This document shows positions 29,747 through 42,974 of a stretch of 64,000 nt of DNA, piece after piece; position 1 is the stretch's first letter, and each line of letters opens with the position of its first letter. The stretch lies in assembly GCA_023376005.1 (NCBI GenBank), contig CM042151.1:75250829-75314828 (forward strand). Direction: 5' to 3'. The notes beneath the pieces are model-generated. The model made no database searches. It was not told the DNA's origin and saw only the letters and a program-made list of their open reading frames with translations. Position numbers and translations under genes: made by a program. This stretch comes from Doryteuthis pealeii. Lineage: Eukaryota > Mollusca > Cephalopoda > Myopsida > Loliginidae.

Positions 29747-29854
29747 CAAATAAGAAAAGTTTGTATACAAATGTACTCAATGCTATTTTGGCAGAGTAGG
29801 TATAAAACCTAAAAAATATAATTATGAACACTAGAAATAATTTTCATTCTTTTG

Positions 29855-29896
<42 letters not shown>

Positions 29897-30499
29897 CAGA
29901 GAGTGAATATTACTTTTGATTCTCTGAAAATGAACTGACACACTGTTTTTCTTTAAATATATTATTCCAAAACATTTCTTTCGTACCTGGTATGTTTTTA
30001 TTTTAAAGGATTAATTATATCTCTACTTTCTAAAATGTGAAAGAAACTAGTAATTAGAGGCAGCCATTAAAAAAAAATGCTTAAGTCAGATTTGGTATTA
30101 AAAAAAACAAACTCTTATGGCACTTCAACACCTACATGTACCATGTAGCACTGGGCATAATAACACAAGCATTTTATCATCTCATAGTTAAGAAGATCTT
30201 TTATTCTGCTATAGAATTACAAGAGATTTCTTAGAATTGCTGAGTGTTTATATGTCAATCATTGATATTTCTTGTTATTTCCCAATTATGTGAGTTTTAG
30301 TTTATTTTAATGAGACTAAAATCTTGTATTAGTCTCAAGAATAGTTGCAAGTCATCAACAGCAAAGATGTGAGTCTGTATCAAACCTCTAAATTAGAATT
30401 ATTGAAAAGTGAAAAAAAAAAAAAAAAATGACCTTGTCCAGTGATGAAATAAGTATTATTAAGTTTATCATTAATATAGATGCGAGGTTAGTGAAAGAT

Positions 30500-30770
30500 G
30501 AGGTGGGAGTATCATGGTCTGATCAGCCCCAATTGGGTCACCTGGGGGATTTGGTTTGGTTTGGTTTTACAGCATATCAACCTAGGTGGGTCATTTAATG
30601 CTGACATTTTTAAAATAAATTCATTCTTAATGGATACTCAATTTTTTTATGAATACAATTTTTTATAAACATTTTTTTAGTTAACCCATAGAGGTTCGCC
30701 TGGGGGAGAAAATATGATGTTGAAAGACCCGAAACTTTCAATGATCCCAGGAATATAATATCACTGATGA
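30500..30770 (-). repeat. Family J repeat, split by a tail-type insert
   Basis: TCTGATCAGCCCCAATTGGG (left part) and GATGTTGAAAGACCCGAAAC with CAATGATCCCAGGAATATAA (right part) are the inverse of 22860-22980. The insert at 30550-30698 separates them. Confidence 0.65.
30550..30698 (-). mobile_element. 5'-truncated 5S-SINE or related tail, inserted with target-site duplication
   Basis: The plus strand begins (TTGG)n and GTTTTACAGCATATCAACC, then GGGTCATTTAATGCTGA, which is the reverse of the 5S-SINE tail. The 5S head is missing. The 9-bp sequence CCTGGGGGA occurs on both sides (30541-30549 and 30699-30707). The insert splits a family J repeat. Confidence 0.6.
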
Positions 30771-31204
30771 CTCTCTCCTTATCATCTGAAAGATGTATTT
30801 TGTGAAATGTTTATCATCTACTGGCCTGATTCATCTAAGAAAAAAATTGTAGTTGACTTGCTGAAAAAGGGGAGAAAAATATCTGACCTTGTTCTATGAT
30901 GAAATATCTCAGAAAGGTATTATGAAGTATATAATTTACAGGTCTGATTCATCTAAGAAAGAAGAGCATGACTAGGAAAACTTTTGAGCTCAAGGTGTCA
31001 ATAAATCTGTAGTGTATGACAGTACTTTCTTCAAGAAACCTTAAATGAACCCAATGTAATGTTTACTTATATACATTGGTCATCCACAGATTCGTGATTG
31101 TCCTTTTAATAAATTTGACAATAACAATATGGTTATATCATATTTTTATATCAATTTTATCATTTAGTAAATAAGCATTAGTGATTACTAATAATCAATT
31201 GGCA

Positions 31205-31575
31205 ATATTCAAATTGGCCTATGCTGGGCAGGACACATCTCCAGGATGAGGAATCATCGCTATGTCCAAGATCACACAGTATGGCGAACTTTGCACAGGC
31301 CATTGCAAGGACTGCTTGATAAAAAAAACCCTTGGTGCCTGTCACATCATCTTTTGCTGATGGTCTACTCTAGTTGAGAACTGTAATGCCTGGCATTTCA
31401 CCATCAACCTTGTTGTCTACTCTTTTGTTGAAAACATTTACAGGGTTACCTTCAAGGACAAAAGGCACGTAAGGAAGAACTGCAACACTATGCCATCAAA
31501 CATTGACCAGACCTTCAGCTGCAGTGACTGTGCCTGCCCGCCTCGCTTTGGCCTTATGAGCTAGGAACTTGCCTA
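31205..31575 (+). pseudogene. LINE C-terminal relic with degenerate zinc knuckle
   Basis: The plus strand reads LCWAGHISRMRNHRYVQDHT near the start and FSCSDCACPPRFGLMS near the end. These are the two landmarks of the C-terminal region of LINE ORFs that finish in a C2H2-type finger. The finger has lost residues, and a TAG follows GLMS. The middle is not alignable by eye. Confidence 0.65.
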
Positions 31576-31579
31576 CAGT

Positions 31580-33806
31580 CAACATGGATCATCCTCTTCT
31601 TAATATTTGTTCAAGATAAGCCAGGAGTATTTCAAATTGGCAGTCATATAATCCATTTTCTAAGTGCTAAAGATTATTTTCTCTTGCTTAGTTTTTAAAA
31701 AACTTGTGTTATAGAAACTTCAAATTATATATTCTAACTTGTGACATTAATTTTAAAACCCTTTAAACCACAACAGTTGGTATTTGTACCACTAACTAGA
31801 AGTACATCAACCCAAGTGGCCTGAATTTAGGTTGGGGATCCCCCACTTCTGCATCACTATTGCCAATAAAATATTGCAACTATACATTTTACATATAACT
31901 TAAGTCTTTTTACATATAACTTAATAATTTTATATTTATATTAATTTATTAATTATATTAATATTAATTTATATTCAACATATAACTTAATAATTTTTAT
32001 ATATATTTCAAATTGTCTATAGAATGTTAAAGCCTGTAAAGCGGTTAGAAAACAGATTAGAAAATTTTAGATTTCAAACTATTTTTTCAAGCCAGGAGCC
32101 CAGGACAAGAGTCCTATGGTTGTCAGAGGCTCAGGGTTCTAAGGTTTAAACGAGACGCAATTATACCTGTATGTAACAAACAAGATCATTCTTTTATTGT
32201 CCCTTTTGAAGACAAAACATGAGATATAATTTGCTTGTATTATAAGAAAAAAAATCCATATTGAAAAATCCAGGTGTGATTGTAAGACAAAGTTTTCATT
32301 TTTGGTAGTAATAAAAAAAAGTCTAAAAAGTGCAAGATTCATGAAGTAGAGAAAGACAAACAAGAAAAAAAAGCAAGTTCAGTGTCGGTGTGGAAAATGT
32401 ATTAATGTTTAGTGTCACTTGTTTGTGTAAAAACCTGAAACTCTCAGTTCTTTTTCTGATGTAATTTTTTTTTTTTTTACAAAAAAATTTCTTTTTCAGA
32501 AAGATGTAAAAAGAGGTATTTAAAACTTTCTTTACTTAAAAAAAAAAAAAAAGAAAAAAAAAAGAAAAGAAACAGTCTCATAATTTTCTTTTCATTTTTA
32601 TACAAGTACCTTGGATACCTTATTTATTTATTTAAAAAAAATCTCTATGGGCCCCCATAAAAGCAGTCATTCTTTAAAAAATAAAAATAAAAAAATAAAA
32701 TGAAATAATGAGGATTTTTTTTTAATAATTAAGAAAATAAAAAAATAAATTAGAAATTTATAAAAAGACTAGAATGCTGACCTGATCAATGTGTGCATTT
32801 AAATTTCCCAAATATGTCGATTTTTTTTCTTTTTCTTAATTTAAGTGGACTTATATATTTGTCATATAGTACCTAAATGAGGACAATAGAATTGTCTGTT
32901 TTCTATAAATAAAGTTTGATCAAACTTTGGAAGAGAGAAAACGAGACCTTACCAACTTGTGATTTCAACCTAGCTGATTACTTGTATCTAGCTTAGTAAA
33001 CCTTTTTTTCCTTATCTTAACTACTCATTGTGTTTCTTCCTACTTTCTCTGTCAACTTGGATACACAAGTTACAATATTTTAGAGCTACCAAATTCAATA
33101 TCTATTTTCTGTTTGTCAGTAACTGCAGTTAAAGATAAGAGTTTAGTATAATCTGAGAGTGCTATCTAATATCAAATTGTTTCTCACTAGGCCTGCCTAG
33201 GATTAGAGTGTATTTGAAATCTTAAATATATTTAAAATAGAAAAAAAAAATCATCTATAATCTGATTTTTTTCATATTTTGTATTCATTTAGAAACTAAT
33301 ATATTTCGTACTCTTTGAAATAATAACTGTTTTCATCTGTATATTCTATGTTTTAGTTTTTAAAATAACCGAGATTCCAATTAGTACAGAGACCACCCTT
33401 TGATCCTAGGCAGAGCATGCAGATACTACACTGATCTTTATGTAACCAAGCTACTTCTAGTTTTTTTGGTTGGTGGTGGGGATGGCTTAGTATACTAACT
33501 GCTCAAGATTTAAACTAGATATTATTTTCTGAATGACCAAATAAAAATAAAAATTTTGGAAAGTGCGGTTTACATTTCACATTTCCTTTGCCAATATTAT
33601 AATTACTAACTACAATCAGAATCATCTTTTTTAATCAACAGAATAAAAAAAAATCTTAAAGGAAAAAAACAGGAGAGCGTGTCTACCTTTTGGTTAGTTA
33701 CTAAGCTTAACTTAGTTGTGGCACAAGGCCAGAAGTATAGAGACACCCAGTGAGAATCACCTGCCCCCTTGATTTAAAGGTGCAGGGCTGGGTTTATTGC
33801 CCTTAC

Positions 33807-33838
<32 letters not shown>

Positions 33839-35680
33839 ATTATCTCTTAAATTATAAGCACGATAGCTCTAGTCAATCCACCACCATTTTACACAGAAGT
33901 GTCATAATTATTTCTTATATACCACAAGCAACTGTGATTGCTTTGGTAATCCTGTCTCTACATTACAGGATAAAGTCAATTTTCTTTTAAACTATTTGTA
34001 TGAAAATACTTCAATTATGAATAAGACTTAACTTCTAATTAAAATGGTTTGAACTTGAATTCTATTTCTTTTTTTTATTAAAAAAAAAATATGTAAAATA
34101 TGTGGCTAACTTTCCATCATTAAATATGTTAGTAATTTATATTTTAGAGTGTTAGGCATTCAAAGGGAACGTTAAGCACCAGAGTTTTTAAAAAACAATT
34201 TCTTTTAAAATCAAACATTATTTTGTAATTTTGAAATAGAAGTTAGGTTTTGCTTTTGTCTGCATGCATCTCTTAAGATATATGCAAAATATACATTATT
34301 GTATGCATGCAAACTGTTAGAAAACAAAGTTGCACAAGACATATACAGTATTTATTCATATACAATGTAAAAAAGATTTTGCACCAGAATTAAAAGTTAA
34401 AATTGGCCTATCAATTTAAATATATGGACAATTCTGATTACTTGTATCAATAAGGAAATAGCACTATAGAATCTTAGGCAGATTTTGCCCAAAGACAGTC
34501 AACTAGTGCATAGAACATTTTCACTTGTGTAACGAGATGATAAATCAGATTTTAAAGGCTTCTTCAGTATTCACGCAATAACATCTGAATAGAAATATTT
34601 AAGTTTTCTGATAAAATGTTTTTTAGTTGTTAAAAGTTTTTTGTTTTTTTTAATATCTAGTTTCATCTTAATAACTGACAACCAGAAGTGGTTATATAGG
34701 AGAGGAGATAGGTTCACCAGACATTTTTGTTGTTCTACATCTGGCCAAAATGATTATGTCCATATTGGAAGGAGCCCTTTAAGATCATTACCATATAAAA
34801 AAAACTTTTTACCCAGAGAAATGATAGGTTACATTATACATGCATATATATGATGTTTTTTGTTCAATTTTCTTTTAATATGTAACTTGAAGTTGAATTT
34901 GGGACTCCCACTCTCACTTTCTATCTCTCATATAATCATTCTCAATTTATTTATCATGTAGACAATTTAATTAACTGTGATTCCAAATTTGCTCGCTTTT
35001 TCTAAAAGGAAACTCTTTTACAAAATCACTAATTTTTTTACCCCTGAAAAACACTCCCCTAAATCCTGAATAACTGGATCAGCAATGTTCGAGATGTTTG
35101 TTGATATTCAAAGATAATAACTAATCATAAGGGCTAAGATTTGAGCAACTATTTGTTTACAATACATTTTAATGTTTGCCTTATAATTGGACTTGCACTT
35201 TTAATAGAACCAAAGACGATGGGATTTTTTCTTTTAAAACCAATAATTGATTTTAAATACTTAATATAGATTAATGTACTACAAAATAGCTCAGACATAA
35301 CTAACACTACATTAAAACTTATACAAACAGGATTATTTCAGATTCTAGCAATATTAAACTTTTGAATAGAAAAACAGTAATTTGAAGGTAAATACAATGA
35401 TGAATACAGTTAAATCAGACTATATTCCATTTAAACAGTTTGGACATAACTTCTGGTTGTCAGCTCTCATTACATTCTCTGGTCGAAGGGATAAATATAT
35501 CTCTCTAGATTCTCAACGAATATAGAACACTCAGATAAAAAAATATATGTATTAAATGTGGGACTCTAAGAATATTAAACTATTGAAACAAGAAAATGTC
35601 ATGAGAGTATATATATATATATATATATAGCCACATTTTCTCCAAGAGATATAGAATTGCATCATACACAAAAATAAAAA
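31580..35680. other. Gene-free AT-rich stretch
   Basis: Apart from the family C piece at 33696 and the short relative of the 28655 duplication at 33395, I see only AT-rich unique sequence, A/T runs and microsatellites. No frame over 74 codons is convincing. Confidence 0.55.
33696..33839 (-). mobile_element. Family C SINE, partial, with (AT)n
   Basis: ACTAAGCTTAACTTAG and GTGGCACAAGGCCAGAAGTA match the copy at 25330-25498. An (AT)n tract (33807-33839) follows instead of a clear tRNA-like head. Confidence 0.5.
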
Positions 35681-35681
35681 A

Positions 35682-35756
35682 TACTGTCCCATAATAATCG
35701 TTACATTTAGTGTATGAAATTTATATGCAAATGCAACAACTATTATGGGACAGAAG
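35682..35756. mobile_element. Family K mini-hairpin element, copy 1
   Basis: CTGTCCCATAATAATCGTTA is matched in reverse by ACAACTATTATGGGACAG around a short AT-rich loop. The whole unit is about 75 bp. Three related hairpins occur in the right half of the window. Confidence 0.75.
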
Positions 35757-36538
35757 TTGTATAACAAACTTTTTACCCAGAAAAGTGATAGGTTACATTA
35801 TGCATGCATAAATATGGTATATGCGTGTTTCCATATACATGTCGGTTTTTGTTCAAGTTGTTTTTTTTATATGTAAGTTAAAATATTACTTTGTTTAGAG
35901 GAAGGGGGTCAGAGAGGAAATTTGGAAGTCGGAGGTCAGCCTTAGAGAAATAAAAAAATTGTAAATAAAAATATGGGTGTTCTTTATAACTAAATAAAAA
36001 AATAGAAAATAAAAATAAGTAAAATGCCCTGCAGATTTAAGAATAATTCAATTTCTTTTTAGAGAATGAAACAAAATTGAAGGAAAAAAAATAGGGAAGT
36101 TTTTAAAAAAAAAACTTTTTCATTTTTTTTTTCTTTTTACAAAATAACAATTTTATCAAAGCTTCAATACAAAAAAAAAAAAAAATCCCAGAAGACAAAC
36201 AGTCCTCCTTTAATTGGCATTTGTAATGTTGTTACTGCTGCTTTTTTTCTTTTTTTTTTTCTTTTTTTCCAATTTTTTGAAAATGTTTAGTGGGTTTAAA
36301 AAATTTATTTATTTATTCATCTTTATATAAAAAAGAAAGAAAAGAAAAATATCTTCATGTTTACATTTTAAATTTCTTTACAAAATAAAAAAATAATATT
36401 GAATAAATAATGAATAAAATGAATAAATAAGAGAGAGAGAGAGAGAGATTTAGGATCAGCAAGAAAGAGTGAGATAGAAAAAGGTTTCACTGCAGTGTTC
36501 TGGAAAAAAAGAAAAAGTTTTGAAAAAGAGAGAGAGAG

Positions 36539-36569
<31 letters not shown>

Positions 36570-36714
36570 TAGGAAAAGATAAAATAGAGAGGGGTAAAGT
36601 TCTCTGCCTCTAAGAACACCATCCCATATATATATATATATATATATATTTAAATTTCTAAGAATTCAAAAGATTTACAAATTTTGTAGACAAGAAGATT
36701 CCTTACTTCCCAGA

Positions 36715-36930
36715 ACAAAGCGCGTCCATACATGTCTGGCCTGCACGAGGCAGAGGGTTCTCTGAAAGAGTAATTTAATTAACACACTCCCGAGCTTCGG
36801 TATTGTATTGGCACATATGCAAATTTCTCACAGGTTGGGCAGCGCTAAGCGTAATTGGCCCAGATGTAAGATCTTGGTGAGTGCAGTAGCCTGCCAATTA
36901 TTATTCATGGCCTACCTTCCCACACTACAG
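36715..36930. promoter_or_regulatory. Candidate conserved non-coding element
   Basis: A 215-bp island of mixed, non-repetitive sequence stands out in homopolymer-rich DNA. It contains a perfect octamer ATGCAAAT (36817-36824), as bound by POU factors, and TAATTTAATTAA (36771-36782), a homeodomain-type site. No frame suggests an exon. Confidence 0.25.
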
Positions 36931-37208
36931 GGCAGTTTTTTTTTGTCATTTTTTTTTCATCTTCCTAACCAAAACAGAGATGTGCTATGACAAAATAACC
37001 AGAATAGAAACCAGTGAACATTTGCATTAGACTTGAGACTAGTGAACGTGTACGTTGAACTGGAGACTAGTGAATATTTGCTGTTGTATCGACGACAGTG
37101 ATTACCATGGTTACTTTCGGTCGTCACTTAACACCCCTATTTCAAAATAATAGGTTTATTTTGCCCAAATATCTCAGTGAAATAAATACTTCGATAAATT
37201 AAAAAAGA

Positions 37209-37345
37209 TGCAGGTGGTGTAGTGGTTATTAGCAGGCAAGGGTTCAAATTATGGCCAAGGCTGCTCTAACTGTGTTAACTCCACATAAATGGCCGTGAGA
37301 AAGGCATGAATCTAATTCTTATCAAGTTACAGATAAAATAAAATA
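37209..37345 (+). mobile_element. tRNA-derived SINE head, plus strand
   Basis: GGTGTAGTGGTTATTAGCAG (A-box-like) and GGTTCAAAT (B-box-like, 37241-37249) stand at tRNA spacing, followed by about 95 bp of body. The remainder of a tRNA fold is absent, so it is not a tRNA gene. Confidence 0.55.
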
Positions 37346-37479
37346 GCAAGGCAGATTGAGCTTTCTAGCTTTGACAGTGGGCAACCAATCTAGAAGGAGG
37401 AAAAACAAATTCAAAACCATGAAGAAGGCAATGGGAAAAATCACTCCCAAGAATAGCTATGGTAATGTGCAGTTTACTG

Positions 37480-37511
<32 letters not shown>

Positions 37512-37635
37512 GTCTTTGAGGCTCTAAACCTGATTCTCATCTGTGACCAAGATTTTCTTCTGCATTGTTCATATCTTTACCAGCTTAATACACAGCCAAA
37601 GAGCAAAATTACTCAGTTTTAGATCTCTGGTCAAT

Positions 37636-37845
37636 GCCCTGCCTGAGTGGTAGTACCTGTTAGGGTCCCAATCTTGGTGTCAAATAGATCTGTTTAAAAA
37701 TTATTCATATTCAACAGGACTGTGTACAAAAAACTCTTAAGAAACAACTGCACAAAAAATGTAATATGAATATAATTCCCTAATGTCTAGGCATAAAATA
37801 ACCCTAGATGGGTTGATATAACATTAAAATCAATCTGGAAAATAT
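37636..37845 (+). mobile_element. Family A repeat, 5'-truncated copy
   Basis: It begins at GAGTGGTAGTACCTGTTAGG and runs through CAAATAGATCTGTTTAAAAA to the tail (CTAGGCATAAAATAACCC, GGGTTGATATAACATTAAAA). The minisatellite is absent, so body length varies between copies. Confidence 0.75.
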
Positions 37846-38023
37846 CCTGGATTACAGTAGCCATAACGTAACTATCTAGGAATGGATACTTAAAAATGTC
37901 TAGTAGGCACATTTTATGAAAAGTCACTTTTGTCGCGTTAAATTCCTCAGTGTTGCAGGACAGCAGCCAAAAAAACCCAAGCAAATTTTTATGAGAGATA
38001 TTCTTTATATCATAACAAAATTA

Positions 38024-38085
38024 CCATATATACTCGAGTATCAGCCAATCTTGTGTATTGTGCGACCCCTCAAATTTGATCTTCA
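38024..38085. repeat. Segment with ATACTCGAGTATCAGCC motif
   Basis: TATACTCGAGTATCAGCC followed by GCGACCCCTCAAATTTGA resembles the end of a DNA-transposon family that is widespread in animal genomes. No inverted partner was found nearby, so only one end is present. Confidence 0.3.
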
Positions 38086-39271
38086 AAAGATATTTCATCA
38101 TATATCCCATTTATGATGCAAGTTTTATTTTCAATAGGCTATGCTAAGGATCATATATGTTTGTGGAAATATATTTTCTATTCAACTTCCTTGTTTTTTT
38201 TCTTCTTCTAATACTTTGAGTGATTTTAACATGTCCCAAGACACACTAAATTAAAAAGCTATCAGCATCACTGTTTGTATACACACTAATAAGAGATGGT
38301 CAGGCAGAGAGGTCAGAGAAAGAAAGTAAATATAAAGGTAACCAATAAGTGGGCTACCTCGTTAAAATAATTAGGGTGAGAAAAAAAGAAAAGAAAAAAA
38401 AGTACAAAAAAAGTTGATAGAAAAGAAAAAAAAAATACCAAACTGCAATGAAAATGCTTTTAATTTGGGAGGTTTATAAAAATAAGAAAGGTTATATTTT
38501 GGGAGTAGGAAAAAGAGAAGTCTGATATGCAAGTTAGGATGAATTTCTTTTTTTTTGCCAAAAATTAAAATATTGTTTGTGGTATGAATAAGCTATATTG
38601 ATACCCCAAGGCGATTCCAAATGCAACTAGTGTCAAGGGAAAAACGTTTATAAAGGTCCAACACCCTTGAATACCCATCCCCTCCCCCAATTTGGCAATG
38701 CCCAACTTTTTCGAGAGAGAGAGAGAGAGAGAGAGAAAGTTCTCAGAAAAAAAAAAAAAAAAAAAAAAAAAATTGAATTATTAAATTTTATCTAGTATTT
38801 TTTACTTAAAAAAAGATTTAAGTTGCTTTTTATAACAACCTTTCATACTATCATTAAATAACAAAGATTAGAAATTAAGAATAGACCTTTGGTGAGACTC
38901 CAACTAGTATCCATTTTTTAATTTTTTTTTTTTTAAATCTGTTTGGAAGCTTGTCATAGCATGGCAGCTGATTTACCAGCTAGGCTACAAAGATCTACCA
39001 GCTTAAATCCAACCATATATCTTTCATTCTTTATTTTTTCTAAAACTCAAATCGATTCCATATTTAATATTCATTTACATACACTTGTAATATTATCTTG
39101 AATTTATTGTTGGTTAGAAAACCATATTATTTTTTACTAGTATTTCTTTCATCTTAATTTTAGTTTTTTTATCGCAACCTCTCAAAACTTAACGTTTCAT
39201 TTAATAATAAATTCGATGTAAGTAAAAGTATAAAATGTTAAGTACAACATTTAGATATTAAAACAATTATA

Positions 39272-39352
39272 CTACCATTGTTCCATAATAGTTGTAACAT
39301 TTTTATATAAATTTTGTATACTAAACGTAACAATTATTATGGGACAGAGGTT
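39272..39352. mobile_element. Family K mini-hairpin element, copy 2
   Basis: CATTGTTCCATAATAGTTGT and the inverse GTAACAATTATTATGGGACA flank a centre reading TATATAAATTTTGTATACTA. It shows the best match to the family centre. Confidence 0.75.
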
Positions 39353-39763
39353 ATTTTTCATTTTTTTTTAAAACCTTTTCTAAATAAAAGATTCAGCACG
39401 GACTTTTTAATAAGACTTAAATTTGGAAAATAAAATCTGTTTTTAGAAATGATACTGAATTAGATGTTGCTGGAAATTCATTAAAAACGAGCCAATATAA
39501 ATTTAGAGAGGTCAGGGCTTGGGGAGGGAATAAGAAAGAGAGGGGGGGAAGTAGAGGTCAATATGAATTTGAATAAATGCCAACGGTCAGCAGGGTGGGA
39601 GTAGGAACTCTTACTAACAATTCATCAGCAATGTCCATTTTTGTGTGGTAACACTTCCCAAGACTTTGAGTTGCAAGAGGAATTATAGTCTTCATTTTTT
39701 TTTTCTTTCTTTGTTGTTGTCTTTTTTTTTTTGGAAATGACAATCATTGCTAGTATCATAATA

Positions 39764-40290
39764 CAAGGGCGAGTCAAAAAGTAATGCCATTTTGTTTAGA
39801 ACAGGTATAATTACCAACACAGGAACATGTATCATACATCAAAATGAAGCTGGTCCTTTGTGGATCACATCCCTACTTCTCCAGTCACCATTTCTCTCAG
39901 TAGAAATCTTTCACCTTTGAATGAGAGCATGTATCCCTGCCCTGTAAAATTCTGTTGACTGTTCTTTGAGCCACTTCCTCATCACTGGAATAATGTTTGC
40001 CTCCCAAACCCTCTTTCAGGGGGCCGAATAGATGCAAACATTCAGTGATGAGGAAGTGAAATCTGTAATAAAGAAGTGGCTCAAAGAACAGTTAATATAA
40101 TTTTACGGAGCAGGGATACATGCTCTCATTCGAAGGTGGAACATTGCTACTCAGAGAAATGGTGACTATGTGGAGAAGTAAGGATGTGATCCACAGAGGA
40201 CCAACTTCATTTTGATGTACGATACATGTTCCTGTGTTGGTAATTATACCTCTCCTAAACAAAATAGCATCACTTTTTGACTCACCTTCG
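39764..40290. mobile_element. Palindromic mariner remnant: two inverted copies of the 3' end
   Basis: The element ends in CAAGGGCGAGTCAAAAAGTA and its inverse (…CTCACCTTCG), each flanked by TA (39762-39763 and 40291-40292). The right half reads on the plus strand as the C terminus of a mariner transposase: SDEEVKSVIKKWLKEQ-like, then FYGAGIHALIRRWN and RNGDYVEK, about 40040-40175. The left half is an inverted copy of the same segment with a 20-bp deletion. No DDD catalytic core is present, so this is a 3'-end dimer. Confidence 0.85.
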
Positions 40291-42251
40291 TAGATCTTAT
40301 CAGTATTTGTTTCAAGAGAGAATAAATACCAAGTGGAAGAACACAAAAGATCTTTTTTTTTCTTTTTCTTTTTTGTATTAGTTGTTTTGTTATGGGTTTT
40401 TCCTCTTTTAAAAAATACATTTTTAAAAAATTCTATTACTTTGTGGGTTTCTTTCTTGCTTTGAACAGAAAATGACAAGACGTTTTCCTTCTGTAGGTAC
40501 AGACCACATACGGTGGCGTTCACTCACACCCCCGTGTAAGATGCACACGGCGATCACTACGGTACGGACTACGCACAACAGCGTAGCTTCTACTAATCTC
40601 TGCGTTACCTGTGCTTACACATAACAATAGTACCAAGCATTTCTACACGTGACACTGTGTTTACACATCAAGATAATTTTTTTTAATTTTTTAGCACAGC
40701 AAATTGTATGCCAAGTTTTTAAAAAAAAGAATAAAAATTTTGTTTCTTTTTTTATTTAAAAAAAATACTAAAAAAAACAAGAAAATCTGTTTCTTTTTGT
40801 TTCAAACAACAACAACAATACAATTTTTAATGAAAAACACATGACACTCTGAAAAATAGAAAAAATAAAATTCTTTTAAAAACTTTCATAAGAAAACTCT
40901 AGAAAAAAAAAAAAAAAAAAAAAAAAAGAGAGAAAAAAAAGAAAATAGGGAGGGGGAGAGGGGAACAGATAGGCTCCTGGCCCAGAAAGATCTGTATTTG
41001 CAATACACAAGTGTGTTAACCCTTGTACTCAGAAAATGAGTACACATCCATAATCAAGCATACATTCTTTTTATATAAAGGTACGTGGACAGGGGCAAAG
41101 TCTTCTTGGGTATTATTTTTTCTTTTTTTCTTTTTTATTCTTAGCAAGTATGGAACAAGAAAATATAGGAACCACACAAAACTAACCCCAAAGTTGGTTA
41201 GAAAAAAAATCTTCTTTTTTTTTTTTTAACTATATATCATACCAATAAATAATGCAATAAAACTAAAACTAAAATAAATACCAATTTTGTTTAGTTTTTT
41301 TTTTTGTTTTTTTTACATATAAAAAATAAGACCAAACAATTTTTTCATTTTTTTCTTCTCTTCTTTTCGTGTAATTGTGAATTGTGTATTTTTTGACTAT
41401 GAAATCTATGCATGTGATAAATGTTTGTGAGTGGATCCATTATTTTTATTTTTGTTTGTTTTAATACTTTGTTGTTCTTTTGCATTTTGAGCTTTTTTTT
41501 TTTCTTTTTTGAGTATGTACAACCAGTATACACATCTGTTCTTATAAGGGCCAAATTATGACCCCCACAAAAAAAAAAAAAAAAAAAAAATCTTAACTGA
41601 GATTAAATCTAATTGTCAGAAGAGAAGACTTAGACCAATTCTGATTGGTCAAAATACCTGCAGTGAACTGCACAAAAATCTCCCAAAACATGTTTGGAAT
41701 TTTTGCAGTCGCGTGGAAATTTAGCAGGAATGCAACCTGGGAAAATGATAACTCTTGGCTGGGTTGAGAAAATCCAAAATTTTCAATGACCCCCAGGGAA
41801 TACTTCCCTGGTGAGGTATTCCAGCGTGCTAAATAACTGTATATAAAACGAACGAATCATGAGCATCCACAAGTCAGCAGCTTTAGTCATAATCCAAACC
41901 AATTAAACCACAATGACTTTTTCTAATGACTATATACACACACTGCTAAATTAAACTAGCATTACTTGATACTATTCTATAGATATATGCTTCCATACCT
42001 ACTTAATAATAAACTTATACTACTTTAATTTAATCTGTGTATACATATTCTTCTAATTATGCATTTATGTACACATGTATCAGTTAATGTGTCACTTTGT
42101 ATAAATAACCGTGTTAATATACACGCACTTAATGCAAAAAGAGTGGCACTGTGTTGAAAGACATACTGAGATGTGTACAATTGATTTTATTACTATAAAA
42201 CTAGCTAAGTTCTTTATACAAAGGTTTAAATAGCAATCTTAAATAGATACG

Positions 42252-42310
42252 ATTTCAAAGGGAAATAACTCAATTTTATCAGTCAGTTTGAAGTTATTCT
42301 CCCTTGAAAA
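42252..42310. mobile_element. Very short inverted-repeat element (59 bp)
   Basis: TTTCAAAGGGAAATAACTC and the inverse of GAAGTTATTCTCCCTTGAAAA form about 20-bp arms around a 19-bp loop. The GGGAGATAAT-like ends resemble those of family G. Confidence 0.5.
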
Positions 42311-42930
42311 GAATACTGGTAAGTTTGTTTTTCTTCTTTTGTTTCTTAAGGCTATTATATAAAATTACTTATATATACATATATAAAAGGTTCACATAGA
42401 TTGTGTATATAAGAACATATGTATATACTGTTTGAATGGATATTTATTAAGCCCAAGGTCAAAGTGTGTGTGTGTGTGCAGGATGGGTCATGTAGACTAG
42501 AAAGGACCTGCTTGATTTGAAGAAGAATATTTGAAAATCCTAGCTTTTATCAGAACTCAAATACCAATCACTAGTGGAAAATATGCAACTACTTCAAACA
42601 ACAAGTAGTCTTTACATTGTTGTTATAACTACCTGTGTATAAATGCACATGCACACATACTTACATTCATATTTGTTTATGTAAAAGCAGATTTTCAATG
42701 TGTTGTGTGTTTTTTTTGTGATTGTATATATAGGTACATCATCAATATTTCAACTAAATGGTCCAGTACCTCTTAAGTCCGGACAAAATTATGATCGGGT
42801 TGGGGTGGGAGCACTTGAGATCCCTGTGATTATCATATTCTTCAACAAAATGCCAATATCACTGGTGAACTCTGAAATAACCCTTGCTATAACTTACGAA
42901 AGAGATGCAAGTGTTACTGATAGTGTTAAG

Positions 42931-42932
<2 letters not shown>

Positions 42933-42972
<40 letters not shown>
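42933..42972. repeat. (AT)n microsatellite
   Basis: Twenty AT units. They produce spurious YIYIYI open frames on both strands. Confidence 0.95.

Positions 42973-42974
<2 letters not shown>

Noticed and set aside
40092..40523. 143-codon minus-strand frame
   Set aside because: It runs antisense through the right arm of the mariner remnant and then a poly-T stretch, with no recognisable domain.
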